The notes under the pieces: generated by a model | Database searches by the model: none | What the model was told of the DNA's origin: nothing | The model's input: only the letters and a program-made list of their open reading frames with translations | Origin: Inia geoffrensis | Lineage: Eukaryota > Chordata > Mammalia > Artiodactyla > Iniidae | NCBI GenBank assembly: GCA_036417435.1 | Contig: CM070904.1 | Coordinates: 14,862,835 to 14,926,834, forward strand | Reading direction: 5' to 3' | DNA: 64,000 nucleotides | Position numbers and translations under genes: made by a program | In this document: positions 1 through 13,080 of the stretch, in pieces | Layout: each line of letters begins with the position of its first letter | Numbering within the stretch: the stretch's first letter is position 1

Positions 1-840
1 TAGATATGTATACAAACAAGAGAATAACTGGAAGGAGTTCATGGTTTTCTCTTTCCACTCCTGTAGCAGAACATTTGGGCATTGACTGCTTGCTGGACCC
101 TTTTTCCCTGGGGAGAGAGTCAAGCTCAAAGATCCACATCCTCCGCTGGTTGTGGTGAGAGGGGACCCACTGCAGTCAAGAGGGTGTGAGCAAGATGGCC
201 CTGGATGAACGTTCTCCTGGGGAAGGGTGACAGTTTCCCAGGGACTGGGGACTATATACTTGGATCATCTTAAAGAGCAGGGAGAGAGAGTAAAATTGGA
301 ATTTCACTTTGGAGTGTGTTCCTAATTGGAATTAGTCCCCATTGTGTATTTGTCCCTTGCTTAGCAAACACCTTTAACCCAGATAAAGACCAATTATACT
401 AAAGCATGGAAATAACACATGTCCATAATGAACATAGAATCAGAGAAGATGCTACCTCTTCATCTTGCTTGGTGTACACAAACCAAAATGCTTTGCATTT
501 ATTCAAATATGAATTCAAATTTGTCCCTGATGATATTCTTACTAGAAACTGTGGTGTCAAGTAAATTGATGAGTGAGTCTTTTCCTGAAACCATAATGCT
601 GAAATCTCATTTCTTATAACATGTGTATTTGGAGTTTTTGGACTGAACAACTTGCTATACTGAATAAAAAGGTGCTATCTGGGAGGTGGTACAACTTTTC
701 AAGAGCCTTTATGGTGAAAAGTCATTAGCAGATGCATAGGGAAAGGCATAGCCTAGGGTATCTCTCATTGTCAAGCTTTTGCCATGATGGTTTCCCTGTG
801 CAAGACAACTTCCTCCCCATATCCCCTGTGCATTTTTTTG
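1..840. other. unique sequence, no gene seen
   Basis: I see no recognisable repeat or gene here. Two short frames on opposite strands overlap at 399-650. Neither has a family signature or convincing splice sites. Confidence 0.5.
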
Positions 841-1336
841 GCCTGGCACACTGTATTAGATTAATAGTCTTTCCTTTTTATTGCTAATCATTATTATATT
901 GAGTGGATATACCACTTTGTTTTCAAGCATTTACGTGTTGATAGACATTTGGATTGATTCAGTTTGGAGCTATTTCCAGTAAAGCTACTATGAGATGTAT
1001 GTACAAATATTTGTTTGGTCATATGCTTCCATTTCTCTTTAGCAAGTACCTAGAAGCAGAAGGGCTGACTTATATAGCAGATGTATATGTAAAGTTTTAA
1101 GAAATTGCCAAATAGTTGTCCAGAAGGGCCATATGGTTTTATACTCCCACCAGCAGTATACAAGAGTTCTAGTTTGTTTACATCCTTACCAACACTTAGT
1201 ATGGTGTTGGTAAGGATGTAAACATCTTTTCAATTTTAGAATTCTAATAGAATTTTAATAAAATTTTCTAATAAAATTTTTAATTTTAGAATTCTCATTG
1301 TAGTTTTAAATTGCATTCCTTAATGACTAATAATAT
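841..1336 (-). mobile_element. old L1M 3' fragment, antisense
   Basis: The text runs antisense through the 3' part of an old L1: the 'tattccattgta'-like and 'ctcccaccagcagtata' landmarks appear in the order expected of an L1M/L1ME 3' end. It is interrupted at about 1337 by an MLT1 LTR and resumes at about 1748. A foreign inverted repeat sits inside it at 1176-1223. Confidence 0.7.
1176..1223. repeat. perfect 20-bp inverted repeat with 8-nt loop
   Basis: The arms at 1176-1195 and 1204-1223 are exact reverse complements around the loop ttagtatg. The left arm is ordinary antisense L1 sequence. The right arm replaces the expected L1 continuation, so it looks copied from the left arm. Confidence 0.9.
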
Positions 1337-1747
1337 TGTTTTAATCTACTAGGGCTGCCATATAACATAGATTTTGTGGCTTAAACAGCAGAAATTTATT
1401 TTATCACACTTCTGGAGTTTGGAAGTCTGAAATCAGGGTGCCAGAATAATTGGATTCTGGTGAGGCCCTTTTCCTGACTTGTAGGTGGCTACCTTCTTGA
1501 TATGTTCTCATATGGCCATTTTCAATGTGTGCACTTGAATGGTGAAAGGGAGAAGAGAGAGAGCAAGAGGGAAGGAGGACCCTTCCTCTTCTTAGAAGGT
1601 CACTAATCCCATCATGAGGGCCCCACTTTTATGATCTAATCTAACCCTAATTACCTCCCAAAGGTCCTATCTTCAAATACTATGACATTGGAGGGTCGGG
1701 CTTCAACATATGAATTTGGGGAGAACACAAGCATTCAGTCCATAACA
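1337..1747 (-). mobile_element. MLT1 (ERVL-MaLR) solo LTR, antisense
   Basis: It reads 'ctagggctgccat...gtggcttaaacagcagaaatt' and ends '...cagtccataaca', which is the reverse complement of an MLT1 LTR. It starts with tg and ends with ca. The flanking pentamer atatt (1333-1337 and 1749-1753) is a plausible 5-bp target duplication inside the older L1M. Confidence 0.75.
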
Positions 1748-2145
1748 GATATTGAGAATCTTTTTACCATCCATATATCTCTTTTGGCAAAGTATCTGTT
1801 AAAATTGGAAAAAAAAAATATATATATATATATTTGCATATGGATGTCCAGTTGTTCCAGCACCATTTGTTCTGAACTGCTTTTGCCACTTTGTTAAAAA
1901 TCAATTGTCTACATATGTGGGAGTCTATTTCTAAACTCTGTATTCTGTTCCATTGATCTGTTTATGTGGTTTTGATGTGTACTATATCCCATAGTCTTGG
2001 TTACTAAGGCTTTATAATAAGACTTAAAATCAGGCAGTATTTGTCCTCCAATTTTGTTCTCTTTCAAAGCTGTTTTGGCTACTCTAGACTCATGGCATTT
2101 CTATAAAAATTTTAGAATCACATTGTCAATTTCTAGAAAAAATTA
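1748..2145 (-). mobile_element. old L1M fragment, antisense (continuation)
   Basis: This resumes the L1M interrupted by the MLT1 LTR and runs back into the 3' part of ORF2. An A-run followed by (AT)n lies at 1809-1833. No usable frame remains. Confidence 0.65.
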
Positions 2146-3575
2146 CAAGTGGTCTTTTTATTTTACAAATTGGCAAGCTGATTTTAAAATTTATTTAGAA
2201 ATGCAAGGAACACAGAAGAGCCAAAACAACTTTGATAAGGAAGAAGAAAGTTAGAGGACAAACACTGCCCCATTTAAAGGCTCAAGACAAAGATATAAAA
2301 ATTAAGACAGTGTGGTACTTGTGTAAAGATAGAAGTTCAATGGGACAGAATAAAGAGTTCATAACTAGTCACACATATATTTGAATAATTGATTTTCAAC
2401 TAAGATACCAAGTTAATTCAACAGAGAAAGTATACTCCTTTTAACAAGCCATGCTATAAGAACTGGACATTCATAAGGAGAAACAAAAACAAAAACAAAA
2501 TACAACTTCAACCTCTAGCTTATGCCATACAAAGAGATAAACTTGAAATGAATCATAGACCTAATTGTAAAAATTATAACTATGAAACTTCTAGAAGAAA
2601 ACATGGAAAAAACATCTTTACAACCTTAGAAGAAAACATGCACCATGCATAAATGTATCAGAGGACTTGTGTCCAGAATATATAAAGAACTTTTACAATT
2701 CAATATTGAGACAACAAACAACCTAATAAAGATGGGCACATTATTTGAACATTTAACACAAGAAGATATAAAATGATTGATATACATAAGAACAAGTGGT
2801 CGACATTGTTAATCATCAGGGAAATGTGAATTAAAATCACAATGAGGTGCCACTATATACCCATTAGAATTGCTAAAAGTAAAAAGACTGATAATAACCA
2901 AATTCTGGTAGATTTGAGGAACAACTAGAAATCTCATATGGTGGCAGTGTGAAATGGTACTGCTCCTTTGGAAGACAATTTTTGTTTCTTATAAAGTTAA
3001 ACATACATTTACTACATGACCCAGCAATTCTACTCCTATGTATATACCCAAAAGAAATGAAAACATGTGCCCACACTAAGATTTATACAAGGCTGATTAT
3101 GGCAGCTTTGTCGTAATAGCCCCAAACTGGAAGCAGTCAAACTGTCCATCAGTAATGTAATGGATGAACAAATTATGGTACATCCATACAATGGAATACT
3201 GCTCTCCAATAAAAAGGGAGCAAATTCATGATACACACAATAACATGAATGAATCTCACAAGGGGTTTATTGTGTAAAAGAAGCCAGGCAGAAAAGAATA
3301 TACAGTGTCTGATTCCACTTATATGAAGTTCTAAAAGAGGAAAAAAATAAACTATATTGATAGAAATCAAATCAATGTTTGCCTGGGACCAGGAGGAAGG
3401 ATTGACTAAAAAGGTCATGAGGGAGGTTTTGGGGTGTGAGAAATATTCCATACCTTGATTGAGATGGTGGTTACAGAGATATCTATATTTGTCAAAACTC
3501 ATCAAACCATACACTCAAAAAATGCATATGTTCTTTTTATTGTATGCAAATTATACCTCAAAACGTTTATTAAAA
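2146..3575 (+). mobile_element. old L1M 3' half, sense
   Basis: Sense-strand L1M sequence from late ORF2 through the 3' UTR. Landmarks include 'ccattagaattgctaaaa', 'gacccagcaattctactcc', 'ggaatactgctc' and a terminal 'gcaaattatacctcaa'. It contains the same L1 region as the antisense copy to its left, so these are two copies head to head rather than one inverted element. Stops and frameshifts are frequent. Confidence 0.75.
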
Positions 3576-4257
3576 ATAAGAATAGTGTCCTTACGTGTCG
3601 AATAAAGACAGGTGCCTGCTGCTTCAGCAGGACATCAAGGTACATAACCTTTCATGGATTCAGCATCTAAACTCAGAATCTAGGCTAGAAATGGTTGGGC
3701 TCCACTGGAGGAGTAACCAGCTGATCTAGGGTGCCTGACCCATATGATCCAGAGTTAAAAGTTATCTTGCAAGTGCTCTTTTCATTACCTTTTTATGTTG
3801 GAAAATGGATGTTGCCATATTGGACCATAAAGATGAGGGCTGGCCTTGCTAGGGTGAGCGGGTGGAGAGTTGAAGGAGCCCAGGTGCCTAAGGATTCCAT
3901 ACTACCTAGATATCTACCTACCTCTGGACTTCTAGGTGTACCATTAATGCATTCCTCCTCAACTCATCCCACCTGGTGTTAAGGTCTGAGACGCATTTGG
4001 CTGTAGTTACCAACCAAAGCCCTGTAAAGGTTAGATTTCCAAAGTAGAAAATGTTAACCTATTCTAGAGGCAAAGAGAGCACTGGACCCAATGCAAATGT
4101 GTGGTTCAGAAGTTTCAAATTCTGTCTTTGTTGTCTGAATAGTACTATGAAACATAAGAAGAACTTGGAAGGAGCCTGTTAGAGAGGTTGTTGTGTGTTT
4201 TGTGTTCAAAGCTCAACTGGGACTGAGAAAACTTACAAAGCTCTCCAAGGCCATGAT
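3576..4257. other. unique sequence
   Basis: No repeat or exon could be supported. The 83-codon frame at 3731-3982 has no recognisable protein character. Confidence 0.45.
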
Positions 4258-4720
4258 TGATCTCTCTACTGGAATGAATAGTGTCTCCCCAAAGTGCATG
4301 CCCTCCCAGAATCTCAGAATGTGACCTTATTTGGAAGCAGGGTCTTTACAGATTTTTATAATTAGTTAGGATGAGGTCATGCTAGATTAGGGTGGGCCTT
4401 AAATCCAATGACTGGTGTCCTTAAATGGAGAGAAATATCAGAGACTCAGACAGACAGGGAAGAAGGCCATGTGACAAAGGAAGCAGAGATTGGAGTGATG
4501 GATGCATCTACCGGCCAAAGAGTGCCCAGGATTGCCAGCCACCACCGGGACCTGGAGGAAGCAAGGAAGGATCACTCCCTAGAGGCTTCAGAGGAAGCAC
4601 AGCCCTGCTGACACCTTGGTGTCAGATTTCTAGCCTCCAGAACCACGAGAGACTAAATTTCTGTTGTTTTAAGCCACCCAATGTGTGGTAATTTATAGTG
4701 GTAATGCTAATAAATGTGTA
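4258..4720 (+). mobile_element. MLT1-like (MaLR) LTR, sense
   Basis: Landmarks in order are 'gtgaccttatttgga', 'aaatccaatgactggtgtcc', 'ccctgctgacacctt' and 'aaatttctgttgttttaagcc'. Together these are the body and polyadenylation region of a MaLR LTR. The subfamily was not resolved, and no internal retroviral sequence is attached. Confidence 0.7.
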
Positions 4721-6285
4721 ACCTGAATTTTCTTGTTTTACCAAAGGGTGCTGAATCCGTCCTGTCATCTGGGCAAGTGAACGAGGTTTGAAGGCCCTTG
4801 CCTTTGTCAGTATGATGCAGGAGGAGCAATATCTTGTGGAAAGCATGTTTAAGATGATGTCAGGACCTGACTGGTGTCTGGTCTTGTTGAAATAACACAT
4901 CTCAGTCCAGCCAATCTGTTATGCTTCATGCAACTCTAATGGACACCATTGCAACAGAGACTTATAAGCAGGTCTCCAAAATCCTTCAAATTTCCTGAAA
5001 TGCAAATCTCTTTAGCTTAGTAAAGCTATGGTAGAAATAATGACATCCAAATAAATCCTGAAAAAGTCCTCAGAACATCCTAAGACAGTGTCAAGATGTT
5101 TCAGAAGGCCACTGGTAGTCATGCAAACATTGGCTGTCCTGTTTTCAACTAAGTGGAAACTAAGCTGAAACCTTCTTCTTTTTAGTAACATTTTTATATT
5201 CAGCTAGAAGCTCTTTATGTTGCTGACTCTGAAAGCAAGGAAAACTCTGGACCACTTCACACTTGGGTACGGCAACCCCATTTGTGAATCAGGACAGATC
5301 CCCACATGGGCCGTAGGAGAAAACTGCGGCAGTTTACGGAATGTTTCCAGATGTTAACATAATTGACGATTTTCTAAAAAACGAACACCAGTTGTTACAT
5401 GTGGTTTCAACATTTTTGTTGTATTTTCTATAATGGTTGCCTTTCTTAGTTGCGTGTTTTCCAGTTCTCCAGGACACGTAATGCTTACCTTTAAAGGTGT
5501 GATCTCCCAACACTTCATTCCCTGGATATGTTTCTTTTTAACAAGCTAAAACAGACATAACTAGGGCACTGTTTCAGGCTGATATGACAAAGGGGAAACT
5601 GAAGAATATTGAAAGCCATTCAAAAATTGGTTTGGTAAAAGACAGTGCTGTATAATGAAACCAAATGCATAGATTGGAATTTTAAAAGAAATCCTAGTGT
5701 GAAGATAAAAGAACATGAAAGATAATAAATGTTGAAATGATACACCACCTAAAGGTATCCTGTCAAGAAAGAAAGATAATATGATAACTTACAGAGCATC
5801 CCCGAGCCTCTATAGGTACTTGACCTATAGTTTGCAGGGAAACAATCTTTTTGTTTCATCTGGCTCGTATTAAAAATAGGAAAAACACAATCAGCATTTT
5901 TTTTCCCCACTCTCACACAGATGGTGGAAAAATCCATGCAAGTTTTAACTGTCTGAAATTCTTTAAAGCAATATAAGACAGAAAGAATTATTAAATCACT
6001 TTTCCATTTCATATAATGAAAAACTGCACCACCACAGAGGGGCTGGAGCCATCAATTTTGGAACAAATGGGAGCTCAGATTGGTCCTACAGGCAATCAAT
6101 CACCTGGCAGTCCTGGGTCCCTATCTCTGAAGTCATCTTGCTGTAAGAAAAAGAAATTTCGAAAAAAAATCAAACTGAAGTCAAACTGCTCATTAGCATT
6201 TGTATAGTCCCATTTTTGAGATTTACTTAGGATATAATTTACATACATGACATACTTGGGGGTGTTTGGGGGACATATCTACATT
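4721..6285. other. unique AT-rich sequence
   Basis: No gene or repeat could be supported. Frames at 5749-6012 (-) and 6016-6207 (+) are short and have no family signature. Confidence 0.45.
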
Positions 6286-6480
6286 TCATTCACTCATTTG
6301 TTTCTTCTTTTACTTATTAATTTGTTCATCCACTCATTCAAGAAATATTTAGCAATGATTACTCTAGGCATTGGGGATCCAAACTCTCCCTTTGAACTCA
6401 TAGTCCATTGGGACAGAGAGATGGACAAATAGATGACTACAGTGTATCCTGATAAATTGTGTAATCAGTGTTATGTATAC
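6286..6480 (-). mobile_element. L2 3' fragment, antisense
   Basis: The pattern 'cattcaagaaatatttag...ctaggcattggggatcca...' is a diverged L2 3' end read on the complementary strand. Confidence 0.55.
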
Positions 6481-6925
6481 TGTTGACAGTATTATGTATT
6501 TGGCTATTTCCAGGTTTTCTGGGGCCAAATACAGAGCTGTTAGAAGGGCAATGGGGATTTATCTTGCCTCTTGTTTACTTAATATTTGAAGGAGTGATAG
6601 CTTATTTTTTATTTACTTCTGCATTTAGACTTGCCTTCAAGATAAAGAATGTTTGATGTGACTTTTCAAAGTGCATGTGGTAACAAATGCTCAATACTTG
6701 CTTGAATCTGGCTAGGAGAGACCATTTCCTTTTGGAGAGAGAATCTGGTTAGAGAGACTTATTAACAGTGATGCCCTCCATAGCCTGCTGGATATGTCAA
6801 TTCCCTTGGTTCTAGTCTCTAGGAGTAGAAAGCAGTGCCTACCAACAAGGCTCCTCTCTTCTAGGATCTCATATCTAGGTGGCAAGGTTAGATAGGTAAC
6901 TAAAGTCACCTAACCATATGCAAAT
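6481..6925. other. unique sequence
   Basis: Nothing recognisable was seen. Confidence 0.4.
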
Positions 6926-7055
6926 CATCACGTTTATGGTGCCTCAGTTTCTCCATCGGTAAAATGTAGTTAAAGCTAATTATCTCAAGGGCAATTCATT
7001 GGGAAGAGAGAACAGTGTCTGCCATGTCATAAGGCTAGGAAAGTGTTAGCTGTTC
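6926..7055 (+). mobile_element. MIR fragment, sense
   Basis: 'gtgcctcagtttctccatcggtaaaatg' followed by a decayed body matches the central core of MIR. Confidence 0.55.
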
Positions 7056-8735
7056 CTATCCACATTGCTACCCAAGCTTCTCTTGCAAGAGCTGAACACA
7101 CCAATGAATGGACAGCCAGTAAATGCAGCCTCAATTTCTACTGGGTCTCTTTTCACTTGCACATGCCCTGTTACCCTGCATGCCTTCCATTGGAATTGGA
7201 GTTCCTCCAGACAGGAGTGCTTTTCCTCTTGTCTCAGTCTGAGCTCCCAGAAGGTGGAATTTGTGTTTATACCATCCAACTATCTGTTCCCTGATCTTAT
7301 AATGAAGAAACAGTCATTGAAGGAGGTTGCTGACTGGTCATCCTTCCTGTGGGACAGAGAGGAAGTGAGCTTGAGTTCAGCAAGAGGAGACTTTAGCAAA
7401 GGTGATTTGAGGATGTTAAATCAAGGAAGCCTTGGGGGAGACTTTGGAATGGGAGGGAAGTCTGTTGGGTGCTGTGTCAGAGGGGCATGAGCTCAGAGGG
7501 CAGGAGGGTGGAGGAGATGATCTCTCGGGTCTCCTTTTCAAGCTCTCTGACTGAGGTTTCCTCCACATTGAGCAGATGGCACTGTGAAAGTTTTTCTTGG
7601 TGGAGGCTGTGGATTTCTCCTTCCCTGGATCCCATGAAACAAAGCCACAGATAGAGCTATATCAACAGACAGAAAAGTAACGTTTGCTATTTAAATAATT
7701 GGGAGCCATTTCTATATTCAAGGCTGGAGAGTAGAGGGAGAGTGTGCTGTGGAAAGGTGTCCTTGGCAAAGGGAAGCTCCTACTTTATTTAGGAAAATGC
7801 TTTTTGGGCTGTTAGGTGGTGGCGGTGTTAGCCCCTGAGTTTCTTCCAGAACAGCACGAGTTAGGGTGATAAGGGCTAACTTGTTCTGTGTGCAAAAGTC
7901 AAAGAGTAGCCAGCTTGAGCAGACCAATTGCTTTCTGAATTTTCAAGGATTTTTAGTGTTTCCTTCACAGACCAGGAGCCAGGGTTTTGTGATTCTGGAA
8001 CTGGCAAAAGAAAAGGGGAGAAAAGATGTACAATTAGGAACATACCCCCTCAGCATGGAGGCATGGGAAGGCCAAGAGAAGAGAGAGACCGCATTAAAGA
8101 TTCCTTCTGGAAGGGCACGGGAAAGAAACTAGAAAGAGGATGTGTCTCTCCTTAACACTCAAGCCTTCAGCAAAGTAGCGTTAGCCTTGACAACTGGGCA
8201 GGACTCTTAAGGATGAAGAGGTGGGAGAACCACGTAAGGTGAATGGGGGTCCTTTATTGGTTATTAAGGAGAAGGCATTTCAGAAGATTGGAAACCTTGT
8301 GGACACTTGACTAGATCCCTCCTAAAAGGGTCTCAGTAACCCAATTCCTTGGGTGGAGAGGGAGGAGAATGTCTAGAGGTTGTGGCAGAGCTGCCCGGTG
8401 AGAAGCGCTGGGCCCATGGCAGGGGTATGGAATCTGCCTGAGGCCTGGCTACAGGGCAAATGGAGGAGCCCAGGTGGGGTTCTGCAGGCTGTGTCACTCA
8501 CATGCATTAGAGTTGCTAACATGGTGCCCTGCTTCCCAGGGCAGTGATAGTGGTAGTGGGGATGTGTCTTAGGAACCACATTGTCTTCCAGAAGGGACCT
8601 CAGGGGAATGCATCTCATCAAACCCTTTTTTTTGGAAAGTTAAGCACCCCAGTGGGTTCCAGGAAGGCACAAGTGAGGTTTCTTTCTCTTAGAGAAATAT
8701 TTACATCTAAAACTGCCAACTCTTGGTCAATTCCA
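7056..8735. other. mostly unique sequence, possible L2 piece
   Basis: The stretch 7150-7290 has some L2-like wording ('ccctgttaccctgcatgcc...') but is too diverged to assign. Several overlapping frames of up to 141 codons (7065-7490) have no family signature. No promoter or exon pair was found. Confidence 0.4.
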
Positions 8736-9000
8736 AGCATCTGGTTTGTCTTTTCAGAACATATTTGATGAACACCTACTATGGGCGAGGTACTGGAAGC
8801 AGAGATGACAAGACACTGTCATCACCCTTAAGGAGCTCCAGTCTAGTGGGGAGAGAGATGGGCAGGGTCAGATTCTGCCCACAGGCTCCAAATTGTACCA
8901 GGAGGAAGCCTGGGTGTGATGGGGACACAGGAAGGGGTGGGAGCAGTGGGGAGGCAGGGAAGGCCTGCTGAGTCTTCAAGGAAGTGTAGGAGAGAGCCAG
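8736..9000 (-). mobile_element. L2 3' fragment, antisense
   Basis: 'aacacctactatgggcgaggtactgg...aaggagctccagtctagtgggg' follows the L2 3' end order on the complementary strand. Confidence 0.6.
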
Positions 9001-12000
9001 GTGGAGAAGTGTGCTACCTGGGTCAGGTGCAGGGAAAGGCAAGGACTGCAGGGAGAAAAGGAGCTCCCAGCCCAGGCTGCTCTCAATGCGAAGGGAAGAA
9101 GGAAGCACACTGGCCGGCCACCTACAGGAGCCATTTCTCATCCTGACTTTCATGGGCTTTGCAGAAACAACTAACCTCTCTCTTGGAGACTCTAACCTGG
9201 CCGAATATGGAATAAACACACTGCCCCTGGTGGCTTCTATCTGGGCACATGGAGCTCATGCGACAAATAAAACGGAGAGCCAGAGCTGAGCTGGAGGGAG
9301 CTGGCCCTGCCCATGGTGAATATTCAGACCCACAGATGGCAGTCTGAGGCACAAGGCTTCTTTCTGTGTCTATTGTCTTGAGGTGCTGAGGAGACACTAA
9401 TCCACGACCATTGTGTGGGCCTGCAGCCCTGCCACTGCTGCCATGTATTGTGTTTCCAGAGCCCCAAGAGCACCCGCAACCCAGGTAGGAGTGGGTTATT
9501 TCTGCCTTTGCTTGCAGAGAAATATAATAACCTCAAGGAGAGGATTTCACAGCTCTTTGAACTGAGTTGAATGTTTGTTCTGGGTTATTTTTTCTGTTTC
9601 CTAATATAACACACATTTGCTGTTGAGTAAATATTGATCCCGTTGCAGTCAGCAGTAGCGGCAGAGGATGCTGAAAAACAGTCAGCCAGGTAATCAGGTC
9701 TGCTCTCTGGACTGAAAGTGAGTGTGGTGGAGGCCATGTCCACACTACAGACAATTTAATCAACATTCCTGTAATTACTAGGTTCATTTTGGTCCTTTAT
9801 AAAATATACAAATCTTCCCTGAATAACACCTTTTTTTTTGAACAGCTATAAATCAGTCTATAATTTAGATCCAGGTCATGCGTATCAGAAAGTAGAAATC
9901 TTCCTCTTCCACTTTTTTTTTTTTTTTTTTTTTTTTTGGTGGGGTAAGTACTAGCTGCAAATTGAATTACAATTAGATTATTTGGTGATGTGATAAAATC
10001 TTCCTAAATTAAAATGCCACTAATGCTGAAGTAATGGTAATTTTGGCCAAGGATGAGTTCCGACTACATAAAGAAGAATTTACCAAACAAATTAATAGTG
10101 TAATCAAGTTTACAAGGGTTATAAGCCTGCTGCTTTCTATTTCTTCAAACAGAGTAGTAGTTATTTATGTTATTTTCCAGAACCATGGAGTCTAGGGTCA
10201 TTACGTGTGACTACTCCCATTTAACTCCCTCTACAATATCCCCTTCAACTGCCTCTCCATCTTGTCTTGGATACTCCAGGGTGGGAAGCTTGCTATCTTG
10301 CACAGTGATCCTCTTTATTTGGAGAGATCCAACAGAGAATGCTTCCTGGGTAGAGCCAAAATTGTTTTCTTACTTTTAGTCATAGGCTGTACAATACTAG
10401 CCTAATTAATCTTCTAGATATTCATAGACATAAATATTTGTGTGCTTTTATGTGCACTTAGAATCTAGGATCTCAGAATATGAAGGGAAAAACCTTGAGT
10501 CAATTATTACAACACCCCTTCCCTTCACCACTCTAACCTAGTGCCTAAGTTGCTGTTTTCACATCCTATTCAATATTCACATAGCTTGTGACTTCAAGCA
10601 GTGTTGAAGAGCTCACTACCAAATGGTGTTTCTTTAATTTTTTTCTTTAATTTAAACCAGGCTCTAATGCAGACTGATCTTTCCCCTGAATTTATCAGAA
10701 TTAATGAGATGAGACTGGGAAGATAAAATCAATTCTACAATGTTCTGTGGTGGTGTTTTCCATACAAGATTGAACCTTCTTGAAAACTCTCTGGAGGAAG
10801 GTCTAAATACATGAATAAATTAAAAAGCCTATAATAAGCCAGGTGGACCCTTCCATCAGACCCCCATTAATCCATGAAGGCAGGACTAACACTTCTACTG
10901 CTGTTTTAGGCAGTTGCTGTGGACGTCCCCATCAGCCCCATCCCATCCTAACCTACTCTCCCATCGGCTTGACAAATTAGATTTCACTAGAACTTAATTT
11001 CTCAATTCTAAGTCCCAAAGTTCAGTCTCTGAGACTGACTTTGCTTCTTGCCTTTGATGCTATTCATCCCTGTGGTCCCTGTACCTGGGATCTGGCTCAA
11101 CCACTGTGCCCCCAGCACTTCCTGTTATCTTAGCTGGGTCCTCCCTACTCAAGCCCCACAGACCCAAACCAAGTAGATAGTGTCCAAGCCTGGCACCCCT
11201 GTTAGTGAAGAGATTTGATCCATCACACGTATTTCTTCTCTTATTATTTCCTGCTCTACCTACACATAACCTGCAGAACTTAATCTTCTGTGAAGTCCAC
11301 ATTTACTACTACCATATTACCAAGAAAAGAAAAAGCAAGTTCATTTCCATTGTGAAAGAACCTTCACTGGGGATGTGGTAGGAAGTCACTTTAAGTAGCT
11401 AAAGAAATGAACAATGCTGTGTGTCTGTGCAGCCTGACCTTTCTTCTGGGCACACCAGTGGCTCCATTTTCTTGCCTTCTTAGAGGGTAATTAGCACCAA
11501 GCTTCTCCAGGTAGGAAATATGTTCCCTATTCAAGAAGTTTCAAGAATTAAAGAGTGGCAGTGGGTAGGGAAATGTGAAGTCACTCAAGTGAACTCTGCT
11601 GAGATGCCACCTGGAAGAAAGTGGTGAGAGTGGATAGGGTTTGGAGCTGGGTTGAACCTGGGGGGCTGCCTCAGGTGGAACAAGGTAGCTTAGAGAAGGG
11701 AGTCAGTGCTTGGCTGGCTTTGTGGGACGGGAGGGCAGGAGATGGGGGTGGTTAGGTAGAACCCAAGAAGAAAGTGCCAAGGGTCAAGTTTGAAGGACAA
11801 AGGCTGAAGATAGTGAATGAATTAATAGTGAGGACAGTAGCTTCAGGGATCAATAACAAGAATGGAGAATGGGAAAGAGATCAGCAGTTCACAGCTAAGG
11901 TTGTGAATATGCTGCCATTTTTGTTTTATGTGATGTCTGGCATAAGGCTTGGGTTGAAGGTACCTGAAGAATGATGTGGAGCTAGATGGAGGGTGGTGAG

Positions 12001-12615
12001 GGGCTCAGCAAGATTTCCCAGGGGCTCCTGGGAAAGCATTATGGGCAAGCATTATGGCAAGCATTATGGGTGGATGGTGAGGAAATATATCTCATTTTTT
12101 TCCAAGTGGGGTGAAATAGGAATTGGTGTTTGAAATAGTTTTTATTACTTATGTCTACTATTTAGGGCAATGGGGGTTGGGAACAGTTAATATATCTGGA
12201 GCCCTTTATTTCTCGATGGATATTTTGTTCAACTGTTAGAGGCAGATTTGAACATCAAATCTCTAATTGGCTATAGCATTTATGCAAGAGAAGAGGCTGG
12301 ATGTGATAAACTTCATGCCATGGGACTGAGAGGCAGATCTGTGTGTACTGAACAGCGATAAATCCTTGACCACTTGTCTGGAGGCTTCTCTCTCACTCCT
12401 TGGAGAAGGGAGCCAATTCAGGCCTCAGTCTCAGCAGGAGCAGGTACAGGCCAGGAACCTGTGATCCTGAGGGTCCCTCTAGCTCCACACTTTCTATGAA
12501 AACCAATTTGCCCTCAGCTCACTTAAGAACACACTTTAGCAAAAACCTGGATAAAGTAAGGCTCATTCTGTCACATGTGGTTTAGAGTGAAGGCCCTTTA
12601 GGACATTTGCTTAAA
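9001..12615. other. long unique stretch, no gene found
   Basis: No repeat family, exon pair or RNA gene could be supported over 3.6 kb. A run of 25 T lies at 9913-9937. It could be the tail of an antisense retro-insertion, but I found no target duplication. An 11-bp phrase is repeated three times at 12034-12070. Confidence 0.4.
12034..12070. repeat. short tandem triplication (aagcattatgg)
   Basis: The phrase aagcattatgg occurs three times in succession, with one or two bases between copies. It looks like a local slippage event. Confidence 0.8.
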
Positions 12616-12619
12616 TGAG

Positions 12620-12780
12620 TACCACTTGACATTTGCACACAGGCTATATTTGTGACAACATACTTTCATGAAGATCATCTAAAAACAGTCCATAAAAGTA
12701 TGCTGTTGCCAGGATTGTCATCCCTATTTTACAGAAGAAGAAATGGGGTCTCCCAGAATTTAGGAAACCTGCATGGGATT
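12620..12780 (-). mobile_element. weak MIR fragment, antisense
   Basis: 'ccctattttacagaagaagaaatgggg' resembles the MIR core on the complementary strand. The flanks are too diverged for firm ends. Confidence 0.35.
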
Positions 12781-13080
12781 ATGCACATATCACATCATTA
12801 ACAAAAATAAGAACAATAACAAGGTAAGTCTATGCATTTTAATTTCTAGTAATATATGGCATTATTTGCTAATTTACTATCATTTAGATTTATAGTACAA
12901 TTTATTGTACACATATTGCCTCTATGTCTTTTCATTAAATCATGACTAGTTATATATCTATATGTTTATATCCTACTTTGTTTCAAAAAAGTTTTGAAGT
13001 GGCTTCAAAAATACAATATAATACTGCCTTCAAAAATAAAAGCAAAATAAGTTGAACATGTAACTTATCTTTTTAGTTCA
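12781..13080. other. unique AT-rich sequence
   Basis: Nothing recognisable was seen before the GGT-rich repeat. Confidence 0.4.

Noticed and set aside
841..3575. Reading the L1M pair as one twin-primed element
   Set aside because: Both arms contain the same late ORF2 and 3' UTR region. In twin priming the arms abut in the consensus and do not repeat it.
8779..9219. 146-codon minus-strand frame
   Set aside because: It overlaps an antisense L2 fragment and has no protein signature.
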